A DNA stretch of 64,000 bases from Larix sibirica (lineage: Eukaryota; Streptophyta; Pinopsida; Pinales; Pinaceae). The stretch covers positions 33,208 through 97,207 of the forward strand of contig NWUY0304559592.1 of NCBI GenBank assembly GCA_004151065.3. The letters are read 5' to 3'. Below the pieces are notes generated by a model. That model ran no database searches, was not told the origin of the DNA, and was given only the letters and a program-made list of their open reading frames with translations. This document shows, in pieces, positions 13,770 through 24,590 of this stretch; the first letter of the stretch is position 1; each line of letters begins with the position of its first letter. Made by a program: the position numbers and the translations under genes.

Positions 13770-14087
13770 GTGTACTCGCCTGAGTGCTTTAGCAACGGAA
13801 AAAGAACAAAAGGGAAGGAAATACTCTATAAGCCAAGCTTACCACGAGCCCTCTCGTACCGCTTCCCCTCTGCCTTACTTAAAGACAGAGTACCGCTTAC
13901 ACAACTATCCATAAAAGAAGGAAGAAGGCAAGGAAAGACTAGGTTTATGCCCGGAAAAGAACTGTGTTGTACGCTTGTAGCTCTTAGACTGAAAGCCACA
14001 ATTTATTGCCCTCTTGTACTCGCTTGCCCGTCAGTCTCGTTAAAGGAATTTTCGTGTTTATATGATATCCCGCTTCCGGCCCAATAA
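13770..14087 (+). other. 105-codon open frame, unrecognised
   Basis: The frame is open from a GTG, and the first ATG is codon 58. It is basic and Ser/Leu-rich (KPSLPRALSYRFPSALLKD, RRQGKTRFMPGKELCC). This composition is common in spacer ORFs of plant mitochondria and does not point to a function. No motif is seen. Confidence 0.2.
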
Positions 14088-14406
14088 GGAGTACCGGACT
14101 TGCCTACCAGACTAGCTTAACTAACTTCTACTGTAGGCTTGAAAGATTTAGTTTTCACAACTTTAACTAGCGCTAGGGCTGTGGAAAGGAAGGATTTATT
14201 AAAGCCGCCGGAACTGACCTAGGGTAAAAAAAAGTAGTTCCATATAAGAACATCAAATTATAAGGTTTTAATAAATATGGACCACGCAACCAAATGGGAT
14301 GCCAGCAATTGGCGTGTTATATGCCCAGGCAGGATCACTTCGCATGTATTTTAGCTATTGTATTTTCTACGCTTTGAAGAAGAATAAGCTCTAAAATACA
14401 TGCAAC

Positions 14407-14682
14407 ATGGCGGCGTATATATGCTCTGTATATTGTATGGGGATAAATGTAAGCAGCTATGGGGAATTAAAACTAGTTGACGTTTGTCTGACTCAGGCAA
14501 TGATCGGCTATTACTCCTTCCTCATATCCCGGCAGAATCCTAATGGTTGGCAAAACCCTATTTATCCGGCTCTTAAACATCCATTATCAATTGTCTTCTG
14601 CTGTTCCTCTCCCCGAATGGTGAAGGCAAGTAACAGCAGCATGTTTTCTATTTTGTCTAATAGCTTCTGTTGTACTCGGTGA
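14407..14682 (+). other. 91-codon ATG-initiated open frame, unrecognised
   Basis: It starts at ATG in acatgcaacATGG and encodes MAAYICSVYCMGINVSSYGE, with several Cys and Ser and a SRQNPNGWQNPIYPALKHP stretch. It has no clear membrane helix and no known motif. It overlaps no recognised repeat. Confidence 0.2.
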
Positions 14683-14799
14683 ATACGGTCGGTAATGCTC
14701 GACTACAGCAGTGACCACCTTATCCGGCTGGAAATGATCAGCAATATGACTTGGCTCTCGGCGGACCTTCTAGCACTGGCTAGAGCAGCTTAATGATAT

Positions 14800-16330
14800 T
14801 ACCGTGAAAGCACTTACTGGAGCTTATTGGACAGAAGTAGAGCTTCAATCTCTCTACCTGCCCTGCTTTCTCTGAATGTATCTGTTTGTATGGCGTGTTA
14901 TATTGATCTATGTTTATCGTGTGATATCTGTGTCTGCTTGTATAGGGACTATATGTGGAGCTATGGTCTAGGAACTGGCACCACCTTGTTGTTGAGGCAA
15001 TGACTGTGACAGTGAGTAGAGCTTGTAGCTACACTTAAAAGAGCTTCTAGCCCTGAGTAGCTGACTGACAATAGCTTTTAGCAAAGACTAACTAGAGCTT
15101 CTATTGACTGTCGGTATGGTTATGGATCCTCAAGAGGTGAATCATATATAATTAGTTGTAGTAGATTGCTCTTGTGTTTAAATATAAAAAAGCCTTCTCA
15201 TTCTGTGAACATAGCTGTTTGTGAAAAGCAAAAAAGCCACCATGTTTCCATGCGCGTATAGCAGCCATTGTTGACTGCAAATAGAAGCCGTTCACAGAAG
15301 CCATTACAGCTCACATAGCCGTTGTGAACCGAAAATATTTATTATTCTGAAATAGCAACCACGTTCACGTTAATTTTGGTTACTAATTTTATTAAATATT
15401 ATATTTAATACCACTGCATTATAAGTAAATAGCAAATTTAAGGCTTGTACGAACATGGATCGAGGAACGAAGTTAAACCCAACCGCGGATATAGGAACGC
15501 CCTGACTTCTTAGTGTGTGTGCTCCCGCGATTGTAAACTAAGCCAACGCTAGGTATACAGAGACGAAAACTCATAGGTAGATGGTACCCATGGCAAGAGA
15601 GCATTTGCTGAGGCGCGTAGCTATAAATCCCTTGCTATTTTAGATTAGATGTAATTAACCCCCCCCTAAAAAATAGGGGCTAGGTACGAGCTCTCTCCCG
15701 CCCAAATAAGGGAGAGGGTTGTTCCAACTGAACCATCTTACAATAAAAGTGCACCCATCATCATTCACAGACATACTAATTAGCTCTCTTACTTTATTTC
15801 ATCTCACGTCCCGATAAGAGGTGACATCTAAAGAGAGAGATAGTAGAGTCAGGCTTAGCGGCAAGCTAAATAGTATAAATCATTTATAAATAATGGCAAA
15901 ATCTTTTTTTATTTAACGGCAGCTTAGTGAAGCTAAGGCCAAGGCTTATGCAACTATAAGGACTAGAGAATGTATGGGAAACAAATGGATCTCACAGAAT
16001 AAGTACTAATTAACATAAATGGATTTACTATTGGGGTTGTAATCTAAATATTAGAGCTAAACCACTAGATCACATTTTGCTTGGTCCGTACAGACGTTCT
16101 TTGAAAGTAAATATACACGTTCTTTGAAATACATGAATGAAATCCATGAAAGACATTCAATTCTGTTCAATCCAGTCAATACAGACTGAATTGTTAAATG
16201 AGTAAGTTAAATTAAATAGTGAAGTTCAGTGTGAAGTATATAAAAAGTTCAGTTAAATTAAAGACAGACATGAATAAAAATGAAATGAAATACAGATCTT
16301 AAGTTCAATCAATACATACTTAATCTAAGA
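14800..16330. other. Spacer with 'tagcttct' repeats and an AT-rich end
   Basis: 14810-15110 carries many diverged 'agagcttctagYRctgaSta' units, also seen at 36690-36800 and 38050-38110. 15195-15345 has 'agccgttcacagaagccatt' type units. 16080-16330 is AT-rich with 'gttcagttaaattaaa' type short repeats. Confidence 0.45.
15655..15840 (+). repeat. Dispersed repeat R4, copy 1
   Basis: 'ctctcccgcccaaataaggg' (15693-15712) and 'ctcacgtcccgataagaggt' with 'gacatctaaagagagag' match blocks at 35.5 and 58.8 kb. Confidence 0.55.
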
Positions 16331-16339
16331 TATGTAACG

Positions 16340-17160
16340 ATATGTAACCCACATTCATTACCAACAGACAATATTGATTTATATAAATGGCCTCGGGTTC
16401 GGTCGGGGCAGGCACATGTTGGTTGTCTTATTTAGTCAGAATTCCATTTCATTAAATTCATCTATGAGAGGTGGGATGCCCAATATATTTAGAGTTTGGA
16501 CTAATCCAATCCAATTGGGTTTACTCCTAAGTGATCCCACTGGGAATCGACAAGGAGTATTAAGAATCCAAATACGATATTGCATATCTACTTTACTTTT
16601 TACCATTTAAAGAGTTGATCCTTAGCACTTTAATAGGAGGACCTTCACCATCCCCCCCCCATTCCCTAAAGAAACACCCAGTTTCATCCTTGTTTTTTGG
16701 GGACTTCAAACCCTCCCCCTTTTTTTTGCCTTTTTCCTTTGTAAAAACCTCCTCATTTTGAGGGGTTCGAGGAATCCCACATTATTGGGGCACACCACTA
16801 ACTGGATTTTCTTCTTAGTGGAATAAGCCATTCCTGGAAATTTATATCTGCTTATAGGTATGCCCTTGCACCCCAGCCCGCTTACAATAGCTGAGAGGAT
16901 GGATAATAAAAGTAGTTATCCATTGTTGTTTGTTTCAACCTGAAGTACCTGAAGTAAGTGAATGGTTTCAGCGAATGGCTTATGCAGTGAGTGAATGGCT
17001 TCACATTGTGAGTTCCCATGTTATCTACTATAATAAATTGAGACAAGTTGTTTATAGCATTATGGCTTGAACTCTCTACAGCCCATCTACAACAGCCCAT
17101 AGGGCAGTCCATGCAGCTTCAATGCAAAGATTGAACTCTACCGTCACAATAAAACAATTG
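16340..17160 (+). repeat. Composite dispersed repeat R1, copy 1
   Basis: It carries, in order, a block with ggttcggtcggggcaggcac (16395-16414), an 'actaatccaatccaattggg' block, an 'acccagtttcatcctt' block, a 'gtaaaaacctcctcattttg' block, and 'ataggtatgcccttgcacc' followed by 'atagctgagagga' (16853-16898). The same blocks recur in the other R1 copies with heavy divergence. The 78-codon frame at 16374-16610 lies inside the repeat and is not a gene. Confidence 0.7.
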
Positions 17161-17219
17161 GCTTTACATTTTTATTGGTATGGGACTTTCGCTTCGCCCC
17201 TTATCATTCGCTAGTTTTT

Positions 17220-17700
17220 ATGAATAAGATTGCCTTTTAAGGGAGGGGGAAAGAGGAAAAATAGTCTCATCGGAAAAGTAAAATGGATTTTCTACTTTAT
17301 GAACTATACCCTTTCTGAACGTTTCTATCTGATAGGTATGCCCTTGCACCCAGGCCAACTTCCATAGCTGAGAGGAAGGATATGAGAAACCCATCTCACA
17401 ACCTGAATCAGACATTCATTGGAGCCATGTTCACACAGGAGGTGGTTGTTACTGCTTTTCTTTCGTACAAGAATAGATATGCCGAATCTATGCTGCTACA
17501 GGGAGGGGAATAAGCCAATGGGGATCCAATCCAATGGAGGTTAACTCATCCTACAGTGATCCAACGGGGAATCCACAATTTCAAAGAGATGGAATAAATT
17601 TTTATCCCATGGGGCGGGATGAAGTCGATTGAGGCTCGACCAAACTCGCATCTCTACGTTTCACTTGACTTTCTTCTCTACCGAGATAAAGATCTAGATC
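17220..17700 (+). repeat. Composite dispersed repeat R1, copy 2
   Basis: It shares 'gataggtatgcccttgcacc' plus 'atagctgagaggaagga' (17331-17380) with copy 1, and 'gatccaatccaatggaggtt'. It ends in the tail gggatgaagtcgattgaggc then 'tcgaccaaactcgcatctct' (17615-17660), which recurs inverted at 24901-24950. Confidence 0.75.
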
Positions 17701-18119
17701 TAGTGTAGTGAAACTTGTTGCTCTCTTAGCTTGAGCTAAGCAGGCAGTTCATTAGTGCCCGATACTCGGTAGCTTATACCCCCGTGAGAGGAGGCCCCTT
17801 TGGTTGATTGCTTTATATATGTGCATATCGGAGGACTTACTTGTGAAGCCGGGGTTGGGTTGCGTTTTACAATGGCTCTGATGAGGTTCCTGAACTGATG
17901 AGGTTCGAGTGACAATGAGCTTCGAGCGATGAGGCTCGACCAATGCATGAGGTACGAGCAATTAGCTCCGGGTGGATATGGGGGGGTACTCTGTTGTTAA
18001 CTTGGAAGGTTCAATCTCCATCTTATTGGCTATAAAGAATGGAGACTTTCACACTTGGCTTGAACTCTTATGGCTGCTTAAGGCTTGAACTCTTTAGTGC
18101 ATGGACTAAGTAAGCAGAG

Positions 18120-18460
18120 GTATAGCGCTAAATTCCATAAATAAACACCCAGTTGCATCCATCTTTGTTTGGTTGGGACAGCAGATTTAACAAAACCCTT
18201 TTCATTTCGCGTTTTGCCTTTGTCACAACCTCTAGTTCTCTAAAATGGCACCACTTCTAGAGCACTTCTAGAAGAAATGGCACTTCTAGAGAGAGCTAGA
18301 ATTAGAATAGTTACATAGGTAGAATAATCCAGGGGAGCTCTAATCTGCTATAAATCCCCTAGGTCCGCTGCTAATACAATGGGAAGAGCATATATTTCTC
18401 AGTTATATATGTAATTATCTCCATTTTTCCACAATAGAGATAGAATCTATTGATTCCCTT
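18120..18460 (+). repeat. Composite dispersed repeat R1, copy 3
   Basis: It has 'aaacacccagttgcatcc', 'gcctttgtcacaacctc', then 'ggggagctctaatctgc' and 'gctgctaatacaatggg' (18330-18390). The last two blocks are found inverted at 25421-25478. It also contains a local repeat of 'gcacttctaga' at 18249-18290. Confidence 0.65.
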
Positions 18461-18649
18461 TAGTATAAGAACTACTCTATCTAGTTAGTTTTTTCCGTAA
18501 GCTCTTTACTACTTGCCCTTAGTCCAACTACTAGCCTTAGATCATAGAGTAAGTCCCCCATTGTGCACCTTAAGAGACCCTATCTTAGTCCCATGCATTT
18601 AAGAAGTTCCATGTACACTATACTACTTTCTTTATTAAATTACCCACCA

Positions 18650-19230
18650 GGCAATATAGAGTTTGAAATGGCCTCAGGTTGTTCGGTCGGGGCAGGCACA
18701 ACTACTTGTTGGTGGGACAAGATGACAACCCTCATCGGGGCACAAACAAAAAGTGGAGTTTCTTATTTATGAAAATGGCATTTCATGACATTTACCTATA
18801 GATTGGGAAATGGGACTAATCCAATCCATACGTATGGGGTTTCCTCCTGTGATCCCATAGGTCTGCCATGTAGGTCTGCCGTGTTGGGGTGGGACCCTAC
18901 TACCTGGGTCACAACCTCGTGAGGTGATATCCTTAGTAGCACCATTATCCTCCCTAAGTACAACACCACTCTAATATAATCCATGTCCTCCATGTTCGTT
19001 TAGTTGGTTGGGACATATTTCAAAACCTCTTCATTTCACTGCGTGCCTTAGTCACAACAGCTGTTTGAGGGGGTCTGAGGAATCAGACTCTGCTGCTCAT
19101 CGGAGAACATAACTGGATTTTTTTTTCTGAACTAGGTCATTTCATGAGCTTTCCCTAGCTCTTATATGTGAGACCCGCATGCATACGTTCAACTTGTCCA
19201 TGTTTCTAGAGCCTCTTCTCTTCTATATAA
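18650..19230 (+). repeat. Composite dispersed repeat R1, copy 4
   Basis: It opens with 'tggcctcaggttgttcggtc' and 'ggggcaggcacaac' (18669-18702). It then has 'gggactaatccaatccatac', 'gccttagtcacaac', 'gggggtctgaggaatcag', and a tail 'gcatgcatacgttcaacttgtcca' in diverged form (19175-19200). It is the most complete copy next to the retroelement cluster. Confidence 0.7.
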
Positions 19231-19390
19231 AATTCTGAGCTTTAGCCCGTCTCTCTCCGGAATAGATTGAAAGAGTGCTCTTTATTATATTAATCGTGAA
19301 CGAATTTTGAGAGCGATTCTTACCTTTTAAAATAGAGAGGTTGTAACATGATAGCCATCTGAGTAACACCAGGTAAACCCCTAACTGTAA

Positions 19391-19434
19391 TGTTACTGTA
19401 ATGCTACCATAATGCTACCATAATGCTACCGTAC
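19391..19434 (+). repeat. 11-bp minisatellite, four units
   Basis: Units tgttactgtaa, tgctaccataa, tgctaccataa and tgctaccgtac lie head to tail at 19391, 19402, 19413 and 19424. The middle two are identical. Confidence 0.85.
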
Positions 19435-19914
19435 TGCTATAGTTTCAAAGTCATTCTTTTCTGACTGCTAGCCATCTTAAAAGTAGAGTGTTCTCGGTCG
19501 AGTCTTCCGGGCCCAATTATAGTAGAGAGAAAGCGTTTATATATTTAAGGTCCAATCTTATTCAAAAGAGATAAGACCCAAAGGTAAAGTATACCCATTC
19601 TCTACAGACCCCGTTCAGTTAAGACCCAATGAAGTCCGCATTTCACATTACCCCTGAAGTTCACCTGCCCAGTATCATGTGGGAGTAAAGAGTGTTTGAA
19701 GGGTTTTGTGCTTTATCGACTTCTGCTTCACCAACATAATCCACTGCTTCCTCTGCTGCTATTGGTTATGGGTCTGGATTACAATCTCAATCTACTGAAT
19801 CAACTCAGTCAACTGGATCAAGGGCGCCCAGCTGCTGGGTCTTTATCATGAAATTCAGCTCCTTCCGCACTATAATTAATACACGATCTCGATCTTTCAA
19901 GTCGATCATCTTCA

Positions 19915-21350
19915 TTCACGTTCTACCACCTGAGACTCTAGGCTAATGAATGATGTATTACACCCATATCTATATTAATTAATTTTAGTCTATTTGTATG
20001 GCATTATGGTATATAGTGATACTTGGATGGAGCATGTCTCACATCTAATGTAGGTTTTAGATCACTTAAAAAGCATCAACAATTGGAAAACCTCATGAAG
20101 TGTGAGTTTGGTTAGTCGTCTTTCATGTAGTTGGGGTAAGTGATCAGTGGAGGGGAGCTAAAGATAGATCCCACAAATATGGAGGCCCTCATGAACTGGC
20201 TAGTTCCTACAAATGTCATTGATGTTAGGATCTTTGTTGGGGAAGCACAATATTTTAATAAGTTCATAGATTCATTCTCAGTAGCAGTTGCACTACTCCA
20301 AACTAGAACATTGAGTGGTAAGAGCTTTTCAAAGAGCAAGAGTCAGCAAAAGGATTTCAATTAATTTAAGAGCAAAATCAATCAAGAATTAGTGCTCACA
20401 TTGCTAAACTTGTAGAAGCCACTAACTAGAAGTGGAGATAGATTAAACAAAGTATGCCATGGGAGTAGTTTTGAAGCAAGGAGGAAGGCTTGTATGTTAT
20501 AATTCTATAATCTTTCATGGGGAAGTTATCAGCTACCCTACCTATGACAAGGAGCTCTATGCCCCTAGTGCAATTGTAAAGAAGTGGAAGCACTATTTGA
20601 TGGGCAAGGATACCATCATTCACATAGATAACTAACCACTATAATATTTGTAGGCCCAGAGTAAGTTACAACAAACCGGACATGACAAGTGGATTGGGTA
20701 CTTATAACAGTATCATTTGGCCATCAAATAGAAAAAGGAAAACACAAACGGGTTGTTGGAAGATATGCTTTCAAGGCTACCCACATCCAATATAACATCT
20801 TTGGAAACTATATTTCACATGCATCCTTTTAATCATGATGCATACATAGAAGTGTACAAAAAACGATGAAGACTCCGAGGAGGTTTTTTAGTAGCTATGG
20901 GGCCAAGTTCATGTGGAAGAAGGTTATGGAAAGGCTAACTATCATCTTTGGAATAGGTTACTCTACAAGCTAGACAAGGCCCATGTTCCTAAGGTTTCAC
21001 TTTTGTAGCTTATCAGTCAGATAGGCTCACACCTCAAAGGTGTAAATACATTTTCGTGTTGGGAATAGTTTGCAACTTACATAAGTATGTGTAATAGCCT
21101 AGGATGTAGGAAGATGTAGCTAGTAATATGATAAGATGTATACTTTGTTTTACTAGCAGGTTCAATAAAATGAATAAAGGCATATACCAGCCCCTACTTG
21201 TACCAACTCATCCTTGGGAAAGCATTTCCATGGATTTTGCAAGAGGTTTATCGATAACCCATAAAGGGACATGTCTATATATTTGCGGTAGTTGAAAGGT
21301 ACTTCAGCAACATGTGCATTCTCATGCCATGTAAAAAATAGCATTAGTTT
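19915..21350 (+). mobile_element. Ty3/gypsy retrotransposon pol remnant (RT end, RNase H, integrase start)
   Basis: This is a decayed polyprotein of a plant LTR retrotransposon, originally a nuclear reverse transcriptase, RNase H and integrase. One frame can be followed with few shifts. The RT palm is at 19943-20050, where RLMNDVLHPY is followed by the GIMVYSDTW block. The RT connection (KCEFG, VISGGELKIDP) leads into MNWLVPTNV and FVGEAQYFNKFI at 20170-20270. RNase H remnants follow at 20340-20640, then a spacer with a YHLAIK-like and an EDMLSRLPTSN-like block at 20690-20790. The start of the integrase core is at 21190-21240 (PTHPWESISMDFARGL, carrying the first catalytic Asp). The catalytic DD of the RT palm reads Tyr-Gly at 19997-20002, and many in-frame stops are present. 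It ends abruptly near 21350, directly against a gag-like frame on the other strand. It is certainly non-functional. Family assignment rests on residue patterns known for plant Ty3/gypsy pol. Confidence 0.9.
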
Positions 21351-21361
21351 ACAATAAGTAG

Positions 21362-21526
21362 TTAATAGGATATTTGAACATGAAACTTGTACTCGGCCTT
21401 GGTTGCCTCTCTTCTCACCCTTGAAAAAGGTGGCAGGCCTAAGTCCATTGAGATACCCTGACGCCCACGACCAGCCCCATGACCTCCACCATGACCATGG
21501 CGACCACGTCCCCTCTCAATAGCCAT
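21362..21526 (-). pseudogene. Truncated gag-like frame of an LTR retrotransposon
   Basis: This is a 54-residue open frame starting with ATG (21526-21524) and ending at TAA (21364-21362). The first 23 residues are Gly/Arg/His-rich (RGRGRHGHGGGHGAGRGR), as at the N-terminus of many plant gag proteins. The next part is LGLPPFSRVRREATKAEYKF. On the - strand the ATG lies about 345 nt after a sequence resembling a tRNA-Met primer-binding site (21871-21887), a normal leader length for a plant LTR element. The frame stops where the + strand pol remnant ends, so gag is cut to a stub and now faces the opposite way to pol. The retroelement reading is inference from context and composition. A chance Gly/Arg-rich ORF is the alternative. 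Confidence 0.5.
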
Positions 21527-21870
21527 AACCTCTAAAAGCTAGAAAGTATTACGATCAGGCTGACAACAACAGTAGGGCAACTAGAAACCAAACAGGTAGG
21601 AGAGCCTCTGAACCTCAAACCTCTCTGCCAAACTAAGCTCAAGCCACCACAAACTCCAGAATTTAATGCTAAGATCATTTCTAGCTACCTAGCCTAGCAT
21701 ATAATCCAAAGCTTTCCAAGGAATAGGGTAAGGAGAGATAGAGAGGGAGCAGAGCCCTCCTCTATCTCTGTGGATTTATTGACAATAGCTGCCTCCCACA
21801 GCTTCCCACACAGAGCGGATCTTAGTTGACTTTCCACCTTTGGAAATACCACCTCACGTCTGACACTCCC

Positions 21871-21887
21871 ACCTAGCATTGATACCA
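21871..21887 (-). other. Putative retrotransposon primer-binding site (tRNA-Met type)
   Basis: Read on the - strand this is TGGTATCAATGCTAGGT. Plant LTR retrotransposons primed by initiator tRNA-Met carry TGGTATCAGAGC directly after the 5' LTR, so the first eight bases match exactly and the rest is diverged. It lies upstream of the gag-like ATG on the same strand, which is the expected order. Confidence 0.5.
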
Positions 21888-22160
21888 CACATGGTGGAGG
21901 GAGAAGTAACACATGATATAATTCCATGGCGACGAAGGTCGCGAATGTAATAACCACCGCTAGCGCAGGCGCCCAACTCAATGTCGACTGCATTAAACTC
22001 TCAGTTATTCTTGTGTATAGACACTTTCCCCGAGAGGAGAGCCTGCCGAGTTAACCCCGACCTAAGGATTGGATTCCTTCTGGATCAATATTCTTTTTTT
22101 TCTACCCAATCTTCCTGGAGAGACATGAGACCGGTCCAAAAACAAAAGCCTTGGTTTACC
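21888..22160 (-). repeat. Possible 3' part of a 5' LTR
   Basis: On the - strand this stretch ends directly before the putative primer-binding site, in a pyrimidine-rich tail (cttctccctccaccatgtg) such as plant LTRs often have. I find no second copy in the window, so no LTR pair can be shown. It is cut off on its far side by the LINE remnant that starts near 22165. The LTR call rests on position alone. Confidence 0.3.
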
Positions 22161-22164
22161 ATTT

Positions 22165-22560
22165 GACCCCCATATTGGCCAGAGAATCAACAACCTTGTT
22201 TGCGATCCTTCAAAAATGCAAAGGGATTATGGTTATATCTTGGATGAGAGTGGCCAATTCCACTAATTGAATAGAGAAGTGCAATTTTATAGAGGTTTGA
22301 CCTAAATTACTAACTCATATAATTTTCCTTAGGATGCCAATCATAATCTTCGAGTCACCTTCTACCATTAAGGGGCCAATTTAGATTATTTGGCTAACTT
22401 GAGCCCTCATATGAGAGCTTATATTTCTGCCACATTGCTGGTTGACTTTCCCAATTTCTTAGCGAAGCCTAGGATCCATCCACCCTTTTGGGATCATAAA
22501 AATTAACCATGCGTGTCACGGGGCCAGGATTTTTGGCTCCATGACAATTAGTTTAAAGAG
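22165..22560 (-). pseudogene. LINE-associated RNase H domain remnant
   Basis: This is the C-terminal RNase H of the LINE. On the - strand it shows GAKNPGP (22521-22541, the DGASxGNPGP block with its Asp not seen), then FAKKLGKSTSNVAEI and GLKLAK with stops between. VEGDSKIMIGIL (22330-22365) carries the conserved Asp. ANKVVDSLANMGV (22165-22207) carries the last conserved Asp. At least four in-frame stops and shifts are present. It is the domain type that cleaves RNA in RNA:DNA hybrids. Here it is a relic. Confidence 0.8.
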
Positions 22561-22883
22561 GAGGCAACAACCAAAGAGAATGTTTAACAAATTATGGATT
22601 AAGAAGGTAGGTCTTGGGTCGACATGGGGAGTTTAACATTATGGATCAATGCTTCCAGAATGATTTTTTCATTGCCAGTGGTGGACCAATATTCCTTTGC
22701 CCATTACCTAGTGTAAACCGATTCAATGATATTCTTTTTTATTCTTCCAAACCAGCTACTGATCCCTTCTATGGTCTTCGAAAAATCCTACTATTATATG
22801 CTCTTTCCAGGTATTCTATAGTAAAATTCCTTGGATGATTTTCCAGATATGATTTCTTATTTTGTTTTAAAGGGGTTGGCAGT

Positions 22884-23810
22884 CTAGCCTACAAAAGTTG
22901 TTTTAATGTCTCCCCTTGTCCTGTCTAAACACTTCAATTTCGTGGCAGCCAAATCCCACCAACCAGAGGTAACTAGGCAGAGGTCAAAGAGGTGGGTTAG
23001 GGTCTCTCTCTTTAGCTTGGGTGCAGAGAAGACATATTGATGGCCCGCTAAAGCCATGCTTAATAAGGTTCTCCCCAGTAAAAGTTTTGCCATTAAACAA
23101 GAGCCATAAGAAGGAATATATTTTAAGCCATTGATTCTAATACCAGAGTTTTTCCCATATATCCTGAGATTGCAGATGGAACCAGCTAGCACTTTTCTAA
23201 TAACCTACTTTCACCTTGAAAGATTGTCGTCCCCCTAGTTAGTTACACCATTTCAAAATCTTTGGCCCCTCATATCGAATAATTGTCCTTTATTCCATAA
23301 TTTGTGTGAATGGGGTAGCTTGGTCTGGGGAGGCATAAAAAGGCCATTCTGACAATGGAGCCCACATGTGCATATCTTGATCTTTTTTTGGGGAAGTGGT
23401 CCTCCAATATTGGGAAACTGTGGTCCAACCAGCTTCCAAGAATTGAGCTCTCAACTGATGAAGAGACTCTTCCTGGGATAACCTATATTATTGTTTCCAT
23501 GCATTGTCCTAGAGCAGGGCTTGTTCCCCATTCTTTTCTTCCCAAAAGAATTAACCCTATATGATCCCACTATTGCTCCATGTCTGTGCCCATAGGGGCT
23601 ATCCTTAAATGTGTCTGTTCATTCGAACCAAGTATTCTTACTGGATCCTGTGTATTTGTCTTGCCATATGTCTACCCAAAGTTTTCCTTTCCATTCAAGC
23701 CATCTCCAATAAGTTTGGGCACTGAAGGCTTTGGCCATGATAGTGGGGTCCTGCATTCCTAGTCCTCCTTTGGATTTTGGTTGACGGATCCTCCCCCAAG
23801 AAACCAAGAC
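22884..23810 (-). pseudogene. LINE ORF2 C-terminal region (zf-RVT-like), broken
   Basis: The segment begins at 23807 with VSWGRIRQPKSKGGLGMQDP, the block that follows the RT in plant LINE ORF2 proteins. AKAFSAQTYWRWLEWKGKLW and VDIWQDKYTGS come next, then frameshifts. A second open part of 102 codons (23192-22884) carries LLLGRTLLSMALAG and ETLTHLFDLCLVTSGWWDL. The latter matches the HLFxxC part of the zinc-binding zf-RVT domain, although the first Cys pair is not legible. A stop and several shifts separate the two parts. Confidence 0.8.
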
Positions 23811-23859
23811 CCATTTCTTTTCTAATGAGGGACCGCCCCATAGGAAGGAACGTTGGATT

Positions 23860-24590
23860 TTATTCTTTTTTTAGGATTGTCAAAGGGGTAAAGACCACTG
23901 AGAGAGGATACAGGGGAAGAGCATGCCAGAAATATTCTTTTTTTAGGGTAATTCTACTATTTCTATTTAGGGAGCAGTAGGTCCAGCTAGAGAAATGGGA
24001 TTCTAGTTTAGCAATAAGGGGATCCCAGGAGAACACCCGAATGGGAAACGCTATTAGCCACCTACCTATTTGGATAGGAGGGAGGCCCTGGAAAATACTA
24101 GGACACATGCAATGTTCCTTTGAGTGACACCCCAAGTGTTTAGCAAGATAACATTCTATTTTTTTATTCTTGATCTCTGTGTCATAAGTGGTCATGAAGA
24201 CCAAGCGGGTCAATCTCATTATTTTTGCTTTATTAATTGTGGCCTTTCCAAATAGCAAAGTCTTCTCAAAAACTTTTAGATGTGACGGAGGGCATCAAAG
24301 TTGAGGGGCCCTGCCAGTCTATAAAAAGAAATATAATCTTAAGAATAGTCTCCCTAAGTCTTCAGTAGAATTGATGTAAATGAAGGGAGAGAGGGTATAT
24401 CCCTATCTGATTCCTTTAAAAGGAGAGAAGGAAAAGGAGGGGGAGCCATTGACTAAAATGGAGAAAAAAGATGAAGAGATAAAATGAAATATCCATGAAA
24501 AACCATTCCTCACAAAAAGCCAAAGGCTAACAAAATTTGACAAGAAGGGCTAGCATAGACGATAGTAGGCTTTTGACATATAAGGTTTAA
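23860..24590 (-). pseudogene. LINE reverse transcriptase domain, inactivated
   Basis: Three RT landmarks are legible. Motif A (SKAYDRL type) reads SKAYYRL at 24556-24576, so the metal-binding Asp is Tyr. The palm block LVNGSPSFSFSPFKGIR is followed by a stop exactly where the conserved Gln of the RQGD element should be (about 24394-24450). The FADD catalytic box before TLLFG is shortened and reads FEKT at 24259-24270. Downstream are the thumb blocks CMCPSIFQGLPPIQIGRW (about 24065-24130), WDPLIAKLESHFSSW and ITLKKE. From 24258 to 23860 the frame is open for 132 codons. The family is secure from the ordered motifs. The damage seen directly rules out polymerase activity. Confidence 0.88.

Larger units (their letters stand above)
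22165..24590 (-). mobile_element. LINE (non-LTR) retrotransposon remnant: RT, C-terminal domain, RNase H
   Basis: This is a 2.4-kb piece of a plant LINE ORF2, read leftward from 24590. The order is reverse transcriptase (24590-23860), the connector and zinc-knuckle region found in plant LINE ORF2 proteins (23810-22884), then an RNase H domain (22560-22165). This is the domain order of plant LINE elements that carry a C-terminal RNase H. The 5' half (endonuclease) and 3' UTR are missing. Many frameshifts and stops are present and all RT catalytic motifs are hit, so it is dead. It lies next to the gypsy remnant and is bracketed by R1 repeats. The likely source is nuclear DNA moved into the mitochondrion, because neither element class is native to plant mitochondria. 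Confidence 0.9.

Noticed and set aside
21694-21993. 99-codon frame on the - strand
   Set aside because: It runs through the putative LTR end, primer-binding site and leader of the retroelement and is explained as chance.
23860-24258. 132-codon open frame as an independent gene
   Set aside because: It is the thumb part of the LINE reverse transcriptase. The start codon is TTG in the middle of the domain.
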